Shown one piece after another: positions 25,411 through 33,408 of a DNA stretch of 64,000 nt (position 1 is the first letter of the stretch; the number at the start of each line of letters is the position of its first letter). The position numbers and the translations under genes were made by a program. Origin of the DNA: Paenibacillus bovis (GTDB lineage: Bacteria; Bacillota; Bacilli; Paenibacillales; Paenibacillaceae); the NCBI RefSeq assembly GCF_001421015.2, contig NZ_CP021170.1, forward strand, positions 98,923 through 162,922, given 5' to 3'. Under the pieces are notes generated by a model, which was given only the letters and a program-made list of their open reading frames with translations, was not told where the DNA came from and searched no databases.

Positions 25411-25857
25411 TTAGTTTGTGTAGTACGTATTTCCACCTGTAGCTACAGGGAAAGTGGAGTTGTTTACTGCATGAATTGTATAATAACCACCTGTTACAGT
25501 ATAAGTTTGAGAGGTGTAAGCAGCCTTACCAGTTGCTCCACCCCGATTTCCCGGAACGTCAAAGTGAAAATCATTAGAGGATAACGTATCTTCTTTGTGA
25601 ATGTAATAGGTTACATTAGGCGACTTTGTTGAATCATAATTACCAGCTGCATTTTTTGCATATTGATCAACAGCTACTCTTATTGTGCCACCTGGAGGGA
25701 TATAAGTTGGAGTCCCAGTTAATAAGGTTCTGCCTTGTCTGGAAGACAAGTTGTCATGCCAGCCCTCACCTAAAGCAGCAAAAGCAGATGCAGCCACGAT
25801 CAGAGAAAGAGTGAACATCAAGACGGAAATCGGCAAAAAGCGTTTGATATTTTTCAT
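25411..25857 (-). CDS. small secreted protein
   Basis: A 148-residue exported protein: basic N-terminus, hydrophobic core and a probable signal-peptidase site after SAFA (about residue 27). The mature part is rich in Thr, Tyr, Asn and Gly and beta-like, with no Cys. It resembles the small secreted hypothetical proteins common in Bacillales, but no family is recognised. AAAGGAGAT precedes the start on the minus strand. Confidence 0.6.
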   Translation of the reverse strand: MKNIKRFLPISVLMFTLSLIVAASAFAALGEGWHDNLSSRQGRTLLTGTPTYIPPGGTIRVAVDQYAKNAAGNYDSTKSPNVTYYIHKEDTLSSNDFHFDVPGNRGGATGKAAYTSQTYTVTGGYYTIHAVNNSTFPVATGGNTYYTN

Positions 25858-25985
25858 AGTAATCTCCTTTAATATGTATTTAGCGACTATTCATCACTAA
25901 CGCGATGTTACCATTTAAAGGAATAAATATCAATAATTTAGTATTGATCTAAATGGTGGATTTTAGGTATTTGGTCATTAAACGT

Positions 25986-26024
25986 AAAAATCCTACTACT
26001 CACTAAATGTAAGGGTAGGGATTT
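25986..26024 (-). terminator. terminator of the HNE-repeat gene
   Basis: Read on the minus strand, AAATCCCTAC pairs with GTAGGATTT and is followed by TTTTT. Confidence 0.6.
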
Positions 26025-26041
26025 CACCTAATGCGGAATAT

Positions 26042-26800
26042 TTATGTTTTCTGTAGAACTTCTTGTCTGGAATTCAAGCTCTCTGTTGTATAAAGACCAG
26101 CTGCTTGTAACGCTTCATTCCACCCACCGAATCGATTCCGGATCACAGTCACAGAAGGTCGTTGATATAGTTGGCTAAACTTAGGGGTGGTAAGAGTCCC
26201 ATCCACTTGTTCAGCAGCTGTACGAAGAGTCTTCAGCAGCAGCTCTGTTGTATACGGCGATTTGGAGAGCTTCTGGATCGATGGAGGCTCATTTAATCCG
26301 GCCGCTTGCAGCGCGGCTTTCCAAGAACTAAACCGGTTACAAATTGTAGAAGAAGATGCGTACTGCCCCGTAGTTTGTTTCCGGACAAAACGTCTGTACT
26401 CTGATAGTGTCAGACTGGTACGTTCAGATCCGGCTGCTGCCTGTAAAGCTAAAATAATCATCTCACGACTGAAGTATCTAATTTGTTGCAAGGCGTGGGA
26501 GGTTACAGTCTGCCGGATCATGCTGCAAGGAGGACAGTAACCCTGTTCACTATCTTGCCGGGTATATCGCTTCCCGCAGCGCGTACAGCGTGGTAGTGTC
26601 CGGTGACCAGTATGTAAACCTGCTTTCTCAATGGCTATGCTCCACTTACCCCAGCGCTTTCCTATTGTACTGGCGCTTAATAAGTCTGGGGCGTATTTGC
26701 TTCGGTATGATTTATATTGTCTGCAGGAGAGAGAGTTCGTTTGAAAGTGAGCTGCAGCTTTTTGAAGGCATTCAATAATTTGACGTTCTTTTGTATTCAT
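26042..26800 (-). CDS. three-repeat homing-endonuclease-associated (HNE) DNA-binding protein
   Basis: A 252-residue protein built of three similar units of about 50 residues, each ending in a W-(N/S/K)-x-A-(I/L)-x-x-AGL signature: KWSIAIEKAGL, SWKAALQAAGL and GWNEALQAAGL. This is the repeat found beside homing-endonuclease domains. Between units 1 and 2 is a Cys4 zinc-ribbon candidate (CTRCGKRY...YCPPC). No nuclease domain is present, so it is probably a DNA-binding protein or the remains of a homing endonuclease. Confidence 0.65.
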   Translation of the reverse strand: MNTKERQIIECLQKAAAHFQTNSLSCRQYKSYRSKYAPDLLSASTIGKRWGKWSIAIEKAGLHTGHRTLPRCTRCGKRYTRQDSEQGYCPPCSMIRQTVTSHALQQIRYFSREMIILALQAAAGSERTSLTLSEYRRFVRKQTTGQYASSSTICNRFSSWKAALQAAGLNEPPSIQKLSKSPYTTELLLKTLRTAAEQVDGTLTTPKFSQLYQRPSVTVIRNRFGGWNEALQAAGLYTTESLNSRQEVLQKT

Positions 26801-26968
26801 AAATAGATCTCCAATCTATCGAAAAATAAAATTAGCTATGAATTTTGAATAATAAATTGGTGATATTAACTAAAATTACATAAAGATATAATAATAAGTA
26901 TAGTATTGATAGTACTAATCGTAAGCTAACAAATAAATAAGTAATCATACATTGAAGGAGGCACAGTA

Positions 26969-28729
26969 ATGCTTCAAATTATAACAGGGAAATTTTTCGA
27001 TACAGTTGACCATTATGAAACCCCACGAAAAGCTATTTTATATTCAAATTTTTATTATGATGAGCCTATTCAGACTATTGTTGGTACCTTGGAAAGAGTA
27101 CGGGGAACCGAAGGTGCCTATGAAAATTATCCAGTCATAAATACCTACCTCTTCACCTATACTAACCGAATGCCAAAAGTAGTTAATAATAAACCCGGTT
27201 TACTTATAGCTACAGGAGATGATGAAATTGTTGAAGAATTTTCTTATCTATGTAGCCATGGATTAAGTGCTATATTTTCAAGAGATAAAGAGGTTATAGC
27301 AAAGTATTGTATACAAGGAAGTGAGGATATTTCAAGAAAAGAATATCCAGTTAGCACATACTTTAAAAATCATATTAAAGGAAATATTCAAGTTGTAGAA
27401 GATTTTATTGCCTATGTAGAGCAATTTATTGGACAACCAAACGCCACCTATAAACATACCATGGAATGTTATAAAAATATGTATCATTCGCTTTTGAACT
27501 TAAATGTAAATTTAGACTTAGCTTTTTCTCAATTAGTTTACTGCTTAGAGTCATTATCCCAAAATTATGATGGATTTATACCAGAATGGACTGATTATCC
27601 CGATCAGGCTCGAAACAAATTAGAAAAATGCTTTAACAAATTAGGCAATGTAGAAGTGGAAGAGGAAATAAAAACCATTTTAATAGAGGAATCCCATTTA
27701 AAAAGCCAGCAACGTTTTATAAAATTTGTTTTAACTTTTGTTGATAAACACTTTTTTCGTTTGGAAGCAGAACAAATCAAGTTGCCTGTTAAAAGAATGG
27801 AATTAGAAGTGAGTTTAAAAAATACGTATGACAGACGATCCAAATATGTACATGCTCTACAGTCATTAAAAGGAGAATTGCATCTACATGATAATAATAG
27901 AGAGGTATTTACTTTCGAAAATAGTCCATATTTAACCTATTCCGGGCTAATGAGATTGACCAGGCACGTTATTAGAAATTTTGTCTACAGTAGAGAATTT
28001 TTAGAAACAGAAAGTGTAGATTGGCGTAAGGATCTACCTAATTTAAGAACAATATATTTTAATTCTGAATTATGGTTTTATTCTACAGAAAACTTCTCAA
28101 ATGATCAGATTATTCAAAAAATGATAGGTTTTCTGAACATAATAGATTCTTGTTTACAGTTACGCATTGGGATGTCTGGAGATCCAATCCCTTTGCTGAA
28201 ATTGTATGAAAGCAAATTGAGAAGTGTTAAAGATCAAGATAAATTAAACATGCTTGTAGTCTATAAAATATGCCCTATAGTTTTAGGTCTAAATACTGAA
28301 AATAATAAATATGACAAAGAAGCTGCAAAGTATAATCATTTATTTGATAAATGCTCTATTCAAGGATTAGTTATTTCAGTATTTAAAAAGGAAACTTTTA
28401 GATGGAAAGCGGTAGATGCAGAAAAAGTATTTAGGAATTATAAAAAGAGTAGCTTTAAGCGAACAGATAAATCTCCCTTCTCTATTATTAAACTGCCCTT
28501 TTTAATAGAAATGGGAGTATTTATCCAGATAGCCAATGAATACCTAGAATTAAAAAATACTCAAAAATATAAAGAAATGCTGGAAGAGGCTATTGATGAA
28601 TTTTCTGGCGATCCTCATAAGCAAGGCCTCCTACTTCAATGTATAAATAATTTAGAGATTTTTGATTTAAATCTATTGTATTACAGTAATGAAAATGACA
28701 TTACTGACTCTATAGAATATTTTATTTGA
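26969..28729 (+). CDS. AT-rich protein with an ApeA-like HEPN motif
   Basis: A 586-residue soluble protein, AT-rich and rich in Asn, Lys and Ile, standing alone between backbone genes. Residues about 283-300 read SLKNTYDRRSKYVHAL, an R-x4-H motif in the helix context of ApeA-like HEPN ribonuclease domains. The N-terminal half is unassigned and could be a sensor. HEPN proteins are often RNA-cutting effectors of abortive infection. It has AAGGAGG upstream. The assignment rests on one motif and its surroundings; the defence role is inference. Confidence 0.5.
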   Translation: MLQIITGKFFDTVDHYETPRKAILYSNFYYDEPIQTIVGTLERVRGTEGAYENYPVINTYLFTYTNRMPKVVNNKPGLLIATGDDEIVEEFSYLCSHGLSAIFSRDKEVIAKYCIQGSEDISRKEYPVSTYFKNHIKGNIQVVEDFIAYVEQFIGQPNATYKHTMECYKNMYHSLLNLNVNLDLAFSQLVYCLESLSQNYDGFIPEWTDYPDQARNKLEKCFNKLGNVEVEEEIKTILIEESHLKSQQRFIKFVLTFVDKHFFRLEAEQIKLPVKRMELEVSLKNTYDRRSKYVHALQSLKGELHLHDNNREVFTFENSPYLTYSGLMRLTRHVIRNFVYSREFLETESVDWRKDLPNLRTIYFNSELWFYSTENFSNDQIIQKMIGFLNIIDSCLQLRIGMSGDPIPLLKLYESKLRSVKDQDKLNMLVVYKICPIVLGLNTENNKYDKEAAKYNHLFDKCSIQGLVISVFKKETFRWKAVDAEKVFRNYKKSSFKRTDKSPFSIIKLPFLIEMGVFIQIANEYLELKNTQKYKEMLEEAIDEFSGDPHKQGLLLQCINNLEIFDLNLLYYSNENDITDSIEYFI

Positions 28730-28861
28730 GTAAAATTAAATTATTTTTTTTATCTATCATAGTATCTGAAAATTTTTAAAAAGTTATGTAAAGCTGAGAT
28801 AATCTATCGATTAAGATCACCTGATCACAGTTTTTTTGGGTGAATTGAAGGAGTAAACATT

Positions 28862-29719
28862 GTGAAGAATAAAAAAGTTTGGAAGTTTATTGGGTGGTTG
28901 TTTATTCCCTACATTATGATTTTCTTTCAGTGGAACAAATTATCCGGAGTGAAACGAGGGTTAGGAGTAACCTGGGCAGCGATCTCTTTGATATCCGGTA
29001 TCAGTAATGGTCAGGCAGCGCAGCCGCCTGCAGCCCAACAAGCGGCAGAGTCTTCGCAAACTGTGAAGATCCAACAAGCTAATGAATCGCCGGCCGCTGC
29101 CGTAGAGTCATCTGCCAAAACAGGATATGATGCTACCATCCAGTTCCCGGCAAACCGGTATCCTCAAACAGCCAAACATATCAAAACTGCGATATCCGGC
29201 GGAAAAGAAGCCGTCTGTACGATCGATCGCGCGGGTGCAAAGGAAAACCGCAGCGAGGCATTAGCTGGAATGACCACGAAAGAAGGATATGACCGCGATG
29301 AGTGGCCCATGGCCATGTGCGCAGAAGGCGGCGCTGGAGCAGACGTCGCTTATGTAGAATCGTCTGACAATCGCGGTGCAGGCTCCTGGGTGGGCCACCA
29401 ATTAAGTGAGTATCCGGATGGTACCCGGATGCGCTTTGTGATTGCAAACGTAGAGGTGAAGTCAGCTGCTGCAGAGAAAAAAGAGCCAGCACCTGCAGAG
29501 AAAAAACCAGTTGCACCGAAGACTCCGGCTGCACAACCGGAAGTTAAAAAGCAGCCGGTGAAAGAGGAAACGCCGATTGTAAGAGAAGATCCATCCAGTT
29601 ACGTCTCCTACCAAAATTGTTCAGCAGTAAGAGCAGCTGGAGCCGATCCCCTCTACGAGAGCGATCCAGGCTACAGTACCAAATTGGATCGGGACCGGGA
29701 TGGTGTCGCCTGCGAGTAA
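28862..29719 (+). CDS. membrane-anchored NucA/NucB-type DNase with excalibur domain
   Basis: A 285-residue protein. An N-terminal hydrophobic region (about 8-50) should anchor or export it. Residues 85-200 match the NucA/NucB deoxyribonuclease domain: [44 protein letters not shown] and [12 protein letters not shown] long Lys/Pro/Ala linker leads to a C-terminal excalibur calcium-binding domain ([11 protein letters not shown]...[10 protein letters not shown]). It probably degrades DNA at the cell surface. It starts at GTG behind GAAGGAG. Confidence 0.85.
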   Translation: MKNKKVWKFIGWLFIPYIMIFFQWNKLSGVKRGLGVTWAAISLISGISNGQAAQPPAAQQAAESSQTVKIQQANESPAAAVESSAKTGYDATIQFPANRYPQTAKHIKTAISGGKEAVCTIDRAGAKENRSEALAGMTTKEGYDRDEWPMAMCAEGGAGADVAYVESSDNRGAGSWVGHQLSEYPDGTRMRFVIANVEVKSAAAEKKEPAPAEKKPVAPKTPAAQPEVKKQPVKEETPIVREDPSSYVSYQNCSAVRAAGADPLYESDPGYSTKLDRDRDGVACE

Positions 29720-29843
29720 GGCGTCCGCCGACTGAGTTATAAAATGAAGAATTATTCCTTCAACTCATGGTATAATTAAAGATGGAAAGATAAGTGTCCG
29801 GCGGTACGCGGCACGGCATCGCAGCCCGAAAGGGGGTGGAGCC

Positions 29844-29984
29844 ATGTCGCACCTTGATTTTGTGTTAAGCTTGCTCAATGTAGGGATCAAAGCAGCCCAG
29901 TTTGTACTGGTGATTCTGCAGGTACGTCACTTGATTCAGCAGAGCAAACAAAAGCGCAAAAACAAGAAAAACCGCCGGTCGTAG
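29844..29984 (+). CDS. small hydrophobic peptide, possible type I toxin
   Basis: A 46-codon frame with a strong AAAGGGGGTGG site. It has a hydrophobic helix (about residues 4-31) and a very basic tail ending KNKKNRRS, the layout of holin-like or Fst-like toxins of Firmicutes. A TATAAT lies at 29771. Its 3' end is buried in a terminator stem, as is common when a convergent antisense RNA shares the terminator. No antitoxin RNA promoter was pinned down. Confidence 0.45.
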   Translation: MSHLDFVLSLLNVGIKAAQFVLVILQVRHLIQQSKQKRKNKKNRRS

Positions 29985-30013
29985 AGGTTGCGGAACCTAA
30001 ACCGGCGGTTTTC
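29967..30013. terminator. terminator overlapping the small peptide gene
   Basis: Arms AAAACCGCCGGT and ACCGGCGGTTTT with an inner AGGTT/AACCT pair; A and T tracts on both sides suggest it can work in both directions. Confidence 0.8.
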
Positions 30014-30071
30014 TTGAACTATGCTGTTTGAGCGATCGCCGTGTTGTCCGCCGATCTTATCGATTCCAGCC

Positions 30072-30104
30072 TGCAGTGTTAGCGCACTGCAGGCCTTCTT
30101 TATA
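30072..30104 (+). terminator. second terminator
   Basis: GCCTGCAGTG/CACTGCAGGC stem with a 6-nt loop followed by CTTCTTT. Confidence 0.65.
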
Positions 30105-30179
30105 TTCTAATGATACACCAGAATAATCTAAAATGAAACAGGGGCATGCCCGTTTTTCAGAGATGACGGAGGATTTGAG

Positions 30180-30983
30180 ATGATTTTCTTTATTCACAAA
30201 ATTTGTTTGGAAGACTTACAAAAAGCGCCTGATCCCTATCTGCAGCTTCTGAAATGGACAGAAAATGGAAGAGCGATATCCCTTGAAGGTCTTGATCCGG
30301 AAGAAAAATTAACCCAGTGGGAGCGACTACTTGCTCATCCGTATTATCAGATGGTCCGCATCGATGAACACCTTCCAAATTCTTGGAAGACCTACACGGA
30401 GATCGAATCTGATGGATATTGCCCGTATGCAACGCGAGAATTACTTAACAAGCTGGCCAGCAAACAGAATGAAATCGAGGAGAATTTAGAGCAGCAGGAA
30501 GAAGAAATTCAGTCCACGCTGGATCAAATGGGCAATCAGCTACCGGCATCTTCACGCATCGCCTTACAGGAGCGGCTTGTTGCATTGGAAAATGAGTCAT
30601 GGGAAATACTGGACAAGCTCAAGCAATGGATCGATGAAGAGAAAGATAGAGACCAGTTCCGTAGTCCTCTTCGGTATGCCAATATGTATGGTATTCAGAA
30701 TCCATTTAACTATGCCACAGTGTATGCTGCAGAAATTCGTGCTCTACATGTACAGAGTTTAATGGGTCTTCCCCTGCAGGAGCAGATCCGGACAGCGCAG
30801 CAGGCAGAAGAACTCGTTCAGCTATTGATACCGCATATATTAGAACAAGAAGAAATTCTCTATGGAACTGGTTCTCCTTCAGTTACTTTATATCTCTATT
30901 CTGATCGTTACGAACCGGTGCGCTGGCAGCTAGGACGATGTGAACCTGCGCCTATTGAAGAACAATACCCTCCTAAAGCATAA
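30180..30983 (+). CDS. hypothetical protein, paralogue of 23649-24479
   Basis: A 267-residue cytoplasmic protein. The N-terminal 65 residues align with the gene at 23649 (shared YQM-V/I-RIDE and an acidic (P)EE(K/Q)L core). The middle is an acidic coiled-coil candidate (about 95-150) and the end has an RW/WW-containing beta-like segment in both. GACGGAGGA precedes the ATG. No known family; the two loci look like diverged duplicates of one plasmid gene. Confidence 0.6.
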   Translation: MIFFIHKICLEDLQKAPDPYLQLLKWTENGRAISLEGLDPEEKLTQWERLLAHPYYQMVRIDEHLPNSWKTYTEIESDGYCPYATRELLNKLASKQNEIEENLEQQEEEIQSTLDQMGNQLPASSRIALQERLVALENESWEILDKLKQWIDEEKDRDQFRSPLRYANMYGIQNPFNYATVYAAEIRALHVQSLMGLPLQEQIRTAQQAEELVQLLIPHILEQEEILYGTGSPSVTLYLYSDRYEPVRWQLGRCEPAPIEEQYPPKA

Positions 30984-31021
30984 AACATTGTATAAAGTCT
31001 TATTAAAAAAAAGATTAAGAA

Positions 31022-31058
31022 ATAAAAGAGCAGCCATATTCCGGCTGCTCTTTTATTA
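31022..31058. terminator. bidirectional terminator
   Basis: AAAAGAGCAGCC/GGCTGCTCTTTT stem with A and T tracts, between convergent genes. Confidence 0.9.
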
Positions 31059-32096
31059 TAATCTTCTATCAAAGTGAGGAAGTCTCAACCAATTCAGGGC
31101 TAAATAGATTGTAGTAAAATACCAAATATTAAAAACTTTCATAAAGTTTTCGTCTGAAGGTAATAGGTTATTTTTTTTCCAATCATCAAGTATTTGTGTA
31201 TAGCTAAGATTTGTTTTTGTATTTATGCCATTAATTTTTTGAATTTCATCGGATCCATGACGGGAATAAGGCCCGAGTAAGTCAGCAGCATTAAATATAC
31301 CATAGAAATATTGTCTTTTTGCCTTTGAGACTTCATTTATAAGCAAGTTTACCAGGCGGTTTACCTCAGGACCCTCAGGACTATCAGACAATTGAAGGTA
31401 CTGTTCTTTATTACGTTTGAAATCTTTTTCGATTATTTCTAAAATATTGCTTATTTTTTTAATGAAATCACCTTGTGTATAACTTTGCAAAGATGCCAAT
31501 TCATACAGTACAGCACTAATTTCTTTCTTTACCATCGCTCCTTTAAATAAATAAGAAGAAATGAACATAGATCTTTCTTCAATAATTGGATGGGTAAAGG
31601 CATTTACTTGAAAAGATTGAAGTAATTCAGTTGTATGAGTGGCCCATAGATATTCTTGGAAAGGATTTGGTTCCATGAATTTTTTTTCAGTGCCAGTATA
31701 AATATATTTAGCATATGTTAATGCTCCAGAGTCATGCAAGTCAATTATATGATTATCCAGTTCACCTGCAATTTCATGCATAGTGATATGGTCCGTATTA
31801 TTTTTTATGTTTTCAGGGATTTGATGAGCCCAAAAGTGTCCTAATTTCGTGGATGCTTCGTAATAGCTTAAAAAAACACGTTGGAGAGAAAAGAAATTGC
31901 TCTCACCTATTTTTAAAAGCATTTGTTTAGAATCAATATTTTTGATCCAAAATAAACGTTCTGATTTATGACCATCTCCATCTTCAGCATTGAAAACGTC
32001 ACGATCTTCAAACCCTATATAATGCGAATTAATAGTAGTTAATGTATCTAACGGTGTCGCAACTACAATACCAATGCCGGGAAACGAAGTAGACAA
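31056..32096 (-). CDS. hypothetical AT-rich protein
   Basis: A 346-residue soluble protein, AT-rich and mainly helical in character in its C-terminal two-thirds. It starts at TTG behind AAAAGGAAGGGG on the minus strand. A conspicuous His/Asp cluster (LDNHIIDLHDSG) lies near residue 115. I do not recognise a family. It interrupts the GC-richer backbone and is probably horizontally acquired cargo. Confidence 0.55.
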   Translation of the reverse strand: MSTSFPGIGIVVATPLDTLTTINSHYIGFEDRDVFNAEDGDGHKSERLFWIKNIDSKQMLLKIGESNFFSLQRVFLSYYEASTKLGHFWAHQIPENIKNNTDHITMHEIAGELDNHIIDLHDSGALTYAKYIYTGTEKKFMEPNPFQEYLWATHTTELLQSFQVNAFTHPIIEERSMFISSYLFKGAMVKKEISAVLYELASLQSYTQGDFIKKISNILEIIEKDFKRNKEQYLQLSDSPEGPEVNRLVNLLINEVSKAKRQYFYGIFNAADLLGPYSRHGSDEIQKINGINTKTNLSYTQILDDWKKNNLLPSDENFMKVFNIWYFTTIYLALNWLRLPHFDRRL

Positions 32097-32310
32097 TTTG
32101 TAACCCCTTCCTTTTAACCCATTTTAATTTAACGATATCATAAAATTGATGCAACAGATAGAGAAAAGGAGTGGTTGGATGAATCTGTAGGGTGAGCGAG
32201 CGGATGCAGTATGTACAAACATGTAAGCGATTAATAGAAGAGGAATCACCAGTTTTGGGATTTTTCATGTTTCTTCGGATTATTGCAAATAAAGGGATTC
32301 CACAATTTGT

Positions 32311-32637
32311 GCCGGCAGAAACTGGTCCTGCCAGCTGCGATCGGAGCAGTTTCCCCCTGCAGCTGATCTGCAGCCGATCGAGATATGGTTTTCTGCCGTG
32401 CCCTCTCTGCCCGAATCGCCGATCATAGCTAACCAGCCGGGCGGTCGATGCGCAAGGGTGGCTGCGCCAGCCTCCCGGCAGACCCTTGCCCCTCTCTCTT
32501 CCGGCCGGTTCGTATGCTCTGGCGACTCGGTCATGGATGACACTCTGAAAACCACATCTCTCTTCTCCTGCAGCTCAGGCAGGTGGACACTGCTCCTCTC
32601 TTCAAAGTAGTGATCCGCTCAGGCCGCTCGGGCCGGC
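32311..32637 (+). ncRNA. candidate structured RNA, long nested imperfect stem
   Basis: No gene lies in the 617-bp gap 32097-32713. About 300 nt of it fold as successive nested stems: 32343-32354/32585-32596 (11 of 12), 32355-32373/32568-32586, 32380-32393/32547-32560 (13 of 14), 32411-32420/32521-32530 (9 of 10), 32431-32440/32501-32510 (9 of 10), 32452-32459/32482-32489 (8 of 8, GCAAGGGT/ACCCTTGC), and a terminal GGCTG/CAGCC. GCCGGC at both ends may close it. The region upstream, 32097-32310, shows nothing clear. It precedes a small gene by 77 nt. Confidence 0.5.
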
Positions 32638-32713
32638 GATCTTGCCCTGGATGCCAGGGGGAAGAAGAAGCCGAAAAGCCAGGTGTCAAGACGGAACCGA
32701 AAGGAGGAGGACA

Positions 32714-32938
32714 ATGAAAGTAGTGGTCTTTATTGGCATGTTTCAAGAGGAAATATGGGAAGTCAAAGCCTTTATAGGCGAGGATGCGGAGAACAAAGCG
32801 GAGGCTGCTTTTGAGCAGTATACGGAAGTGTCGTACGCGGAATTTCAGCGACGCTGGGATACCGGCGATGAAGACAGCTATCACATTCTGGGCAGGGAAC
32901 TGGGCGGCACCAGTATCGAGATCCTGGAAGCGGAATAA
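32714..32938 (+). CDS. small acidic protein, first of a tandem pair
   Basis: A 74-residue acidic protein. It aligns along its length with the next gene: KVVVFIGM/EVVVLICM, AEAAFEQYTEVSYAEF/AAAGFEDYTGVSFQEY, then an acidic DE(D) stretch and a closing ILG-EL-GT-IEI / ILGDLIGTQIEI. ATG 32714 follows AAAGGAGGAGG. No family is recognised; it could be a small regulator or inhibitor. Confidence 0.6.
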   Translation: MKVVVFIGMFQEEIWEVKAFIGEDAENKAEAAFEQYTEVSYAEFQRRWDTGDEDSYHILGRELGGTSIEILEAE

Positions 32939-32979
32939 ATGATCGAGAATCTACTATTATAAACGTGAGGATGATGAAC

Positions 32980-33222
32980 ATGAAAAACGAAGTGGTTGTA
33001 TTGATCTGTATGGTGAGTGACCTGGTGCAGTATGTGAAAACCTATCAAGGTCCGGATGCGAGAGAACGAGCTGCAGCTGGCTTTGAAGACTATACCGGTG
33101 TGAGCTTTCAAGAATACTGTGAGGCTTGTGCGGATGATGAAGATCCGGAGGAGATCCTGGGTGACCTCATTGGTACGCAGATTGAAATCGATGAGAATCC
33201 CTGGATTACGCCCTGCTCCTAA
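32980..33222 (+). CDS. small acidic protein, second of a tandem pair
   Basis: An 80-residue acidic paralogue of the preceding gene. Three in-frame ATG codons lie at 32971, 32974 and 32980; the last has the best distance from GTGAGG at 32965. It adds two Cys (YCEAC) absent from the first copy. A strong hairpin follows its stop. Confidence 0.6.
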   Translation: MKNEVVVLICMVSDLVQYVKTYQGPDARERAAAGFEDYTGVSFQEYCEACADDEDPEEILGDLIGTQIEIDENPWITPCS

Positions 33223-33231
33223 CCCAGCTTT

Positions 33232-33257
33232 CCCTGCGGTGCGCTTGCACCGCAGGG
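33232..33257 (+). other. strong hairpin after the tandem small genes
   Basis: CCCTGCGGTGC/GCACCGCAGGG, 11 of 11 bp, loop GCTT, without a T run. The sequence just before it, TAACCCAGCTTTCC, nearly repeats TAACCCTGCTTTCC after the radC-like gene at 25246. Confidence 0.6.
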
Positions 33258-33306
33258 GCTATCATCCGGATGAAGTTGAAATCGCTCATCGATCAGCAGC
33301 GCTTGT

Positions 33307-33408
33307 CTACTTCCGGAGCTGTTGGGCCATAAGGCTACACATGAAGAGATTGACGCAGAGTTCGCTGAAAAGAACAGCGTGATCCAGGATATCAAATAGT
33401 TCATTCAT
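33307..33408 (-). CDS. very small peptide, possibly expressed
   Basis: A 33-codon minus-strand frame with an ideal ribosome site (GAGGTGAAG six bases before ATG). The peptide is hydrophobic in the middle and ends in a basic tail (QQLRK), reminiscent of small membrane toxins. No family match recalled. The supporting evidence is only the ribosome site and composition. Confidence 0.3.
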   Translation of the reverse strand: MNELFDILDHAVLFSELCVNLFMCSLMAQQLRK

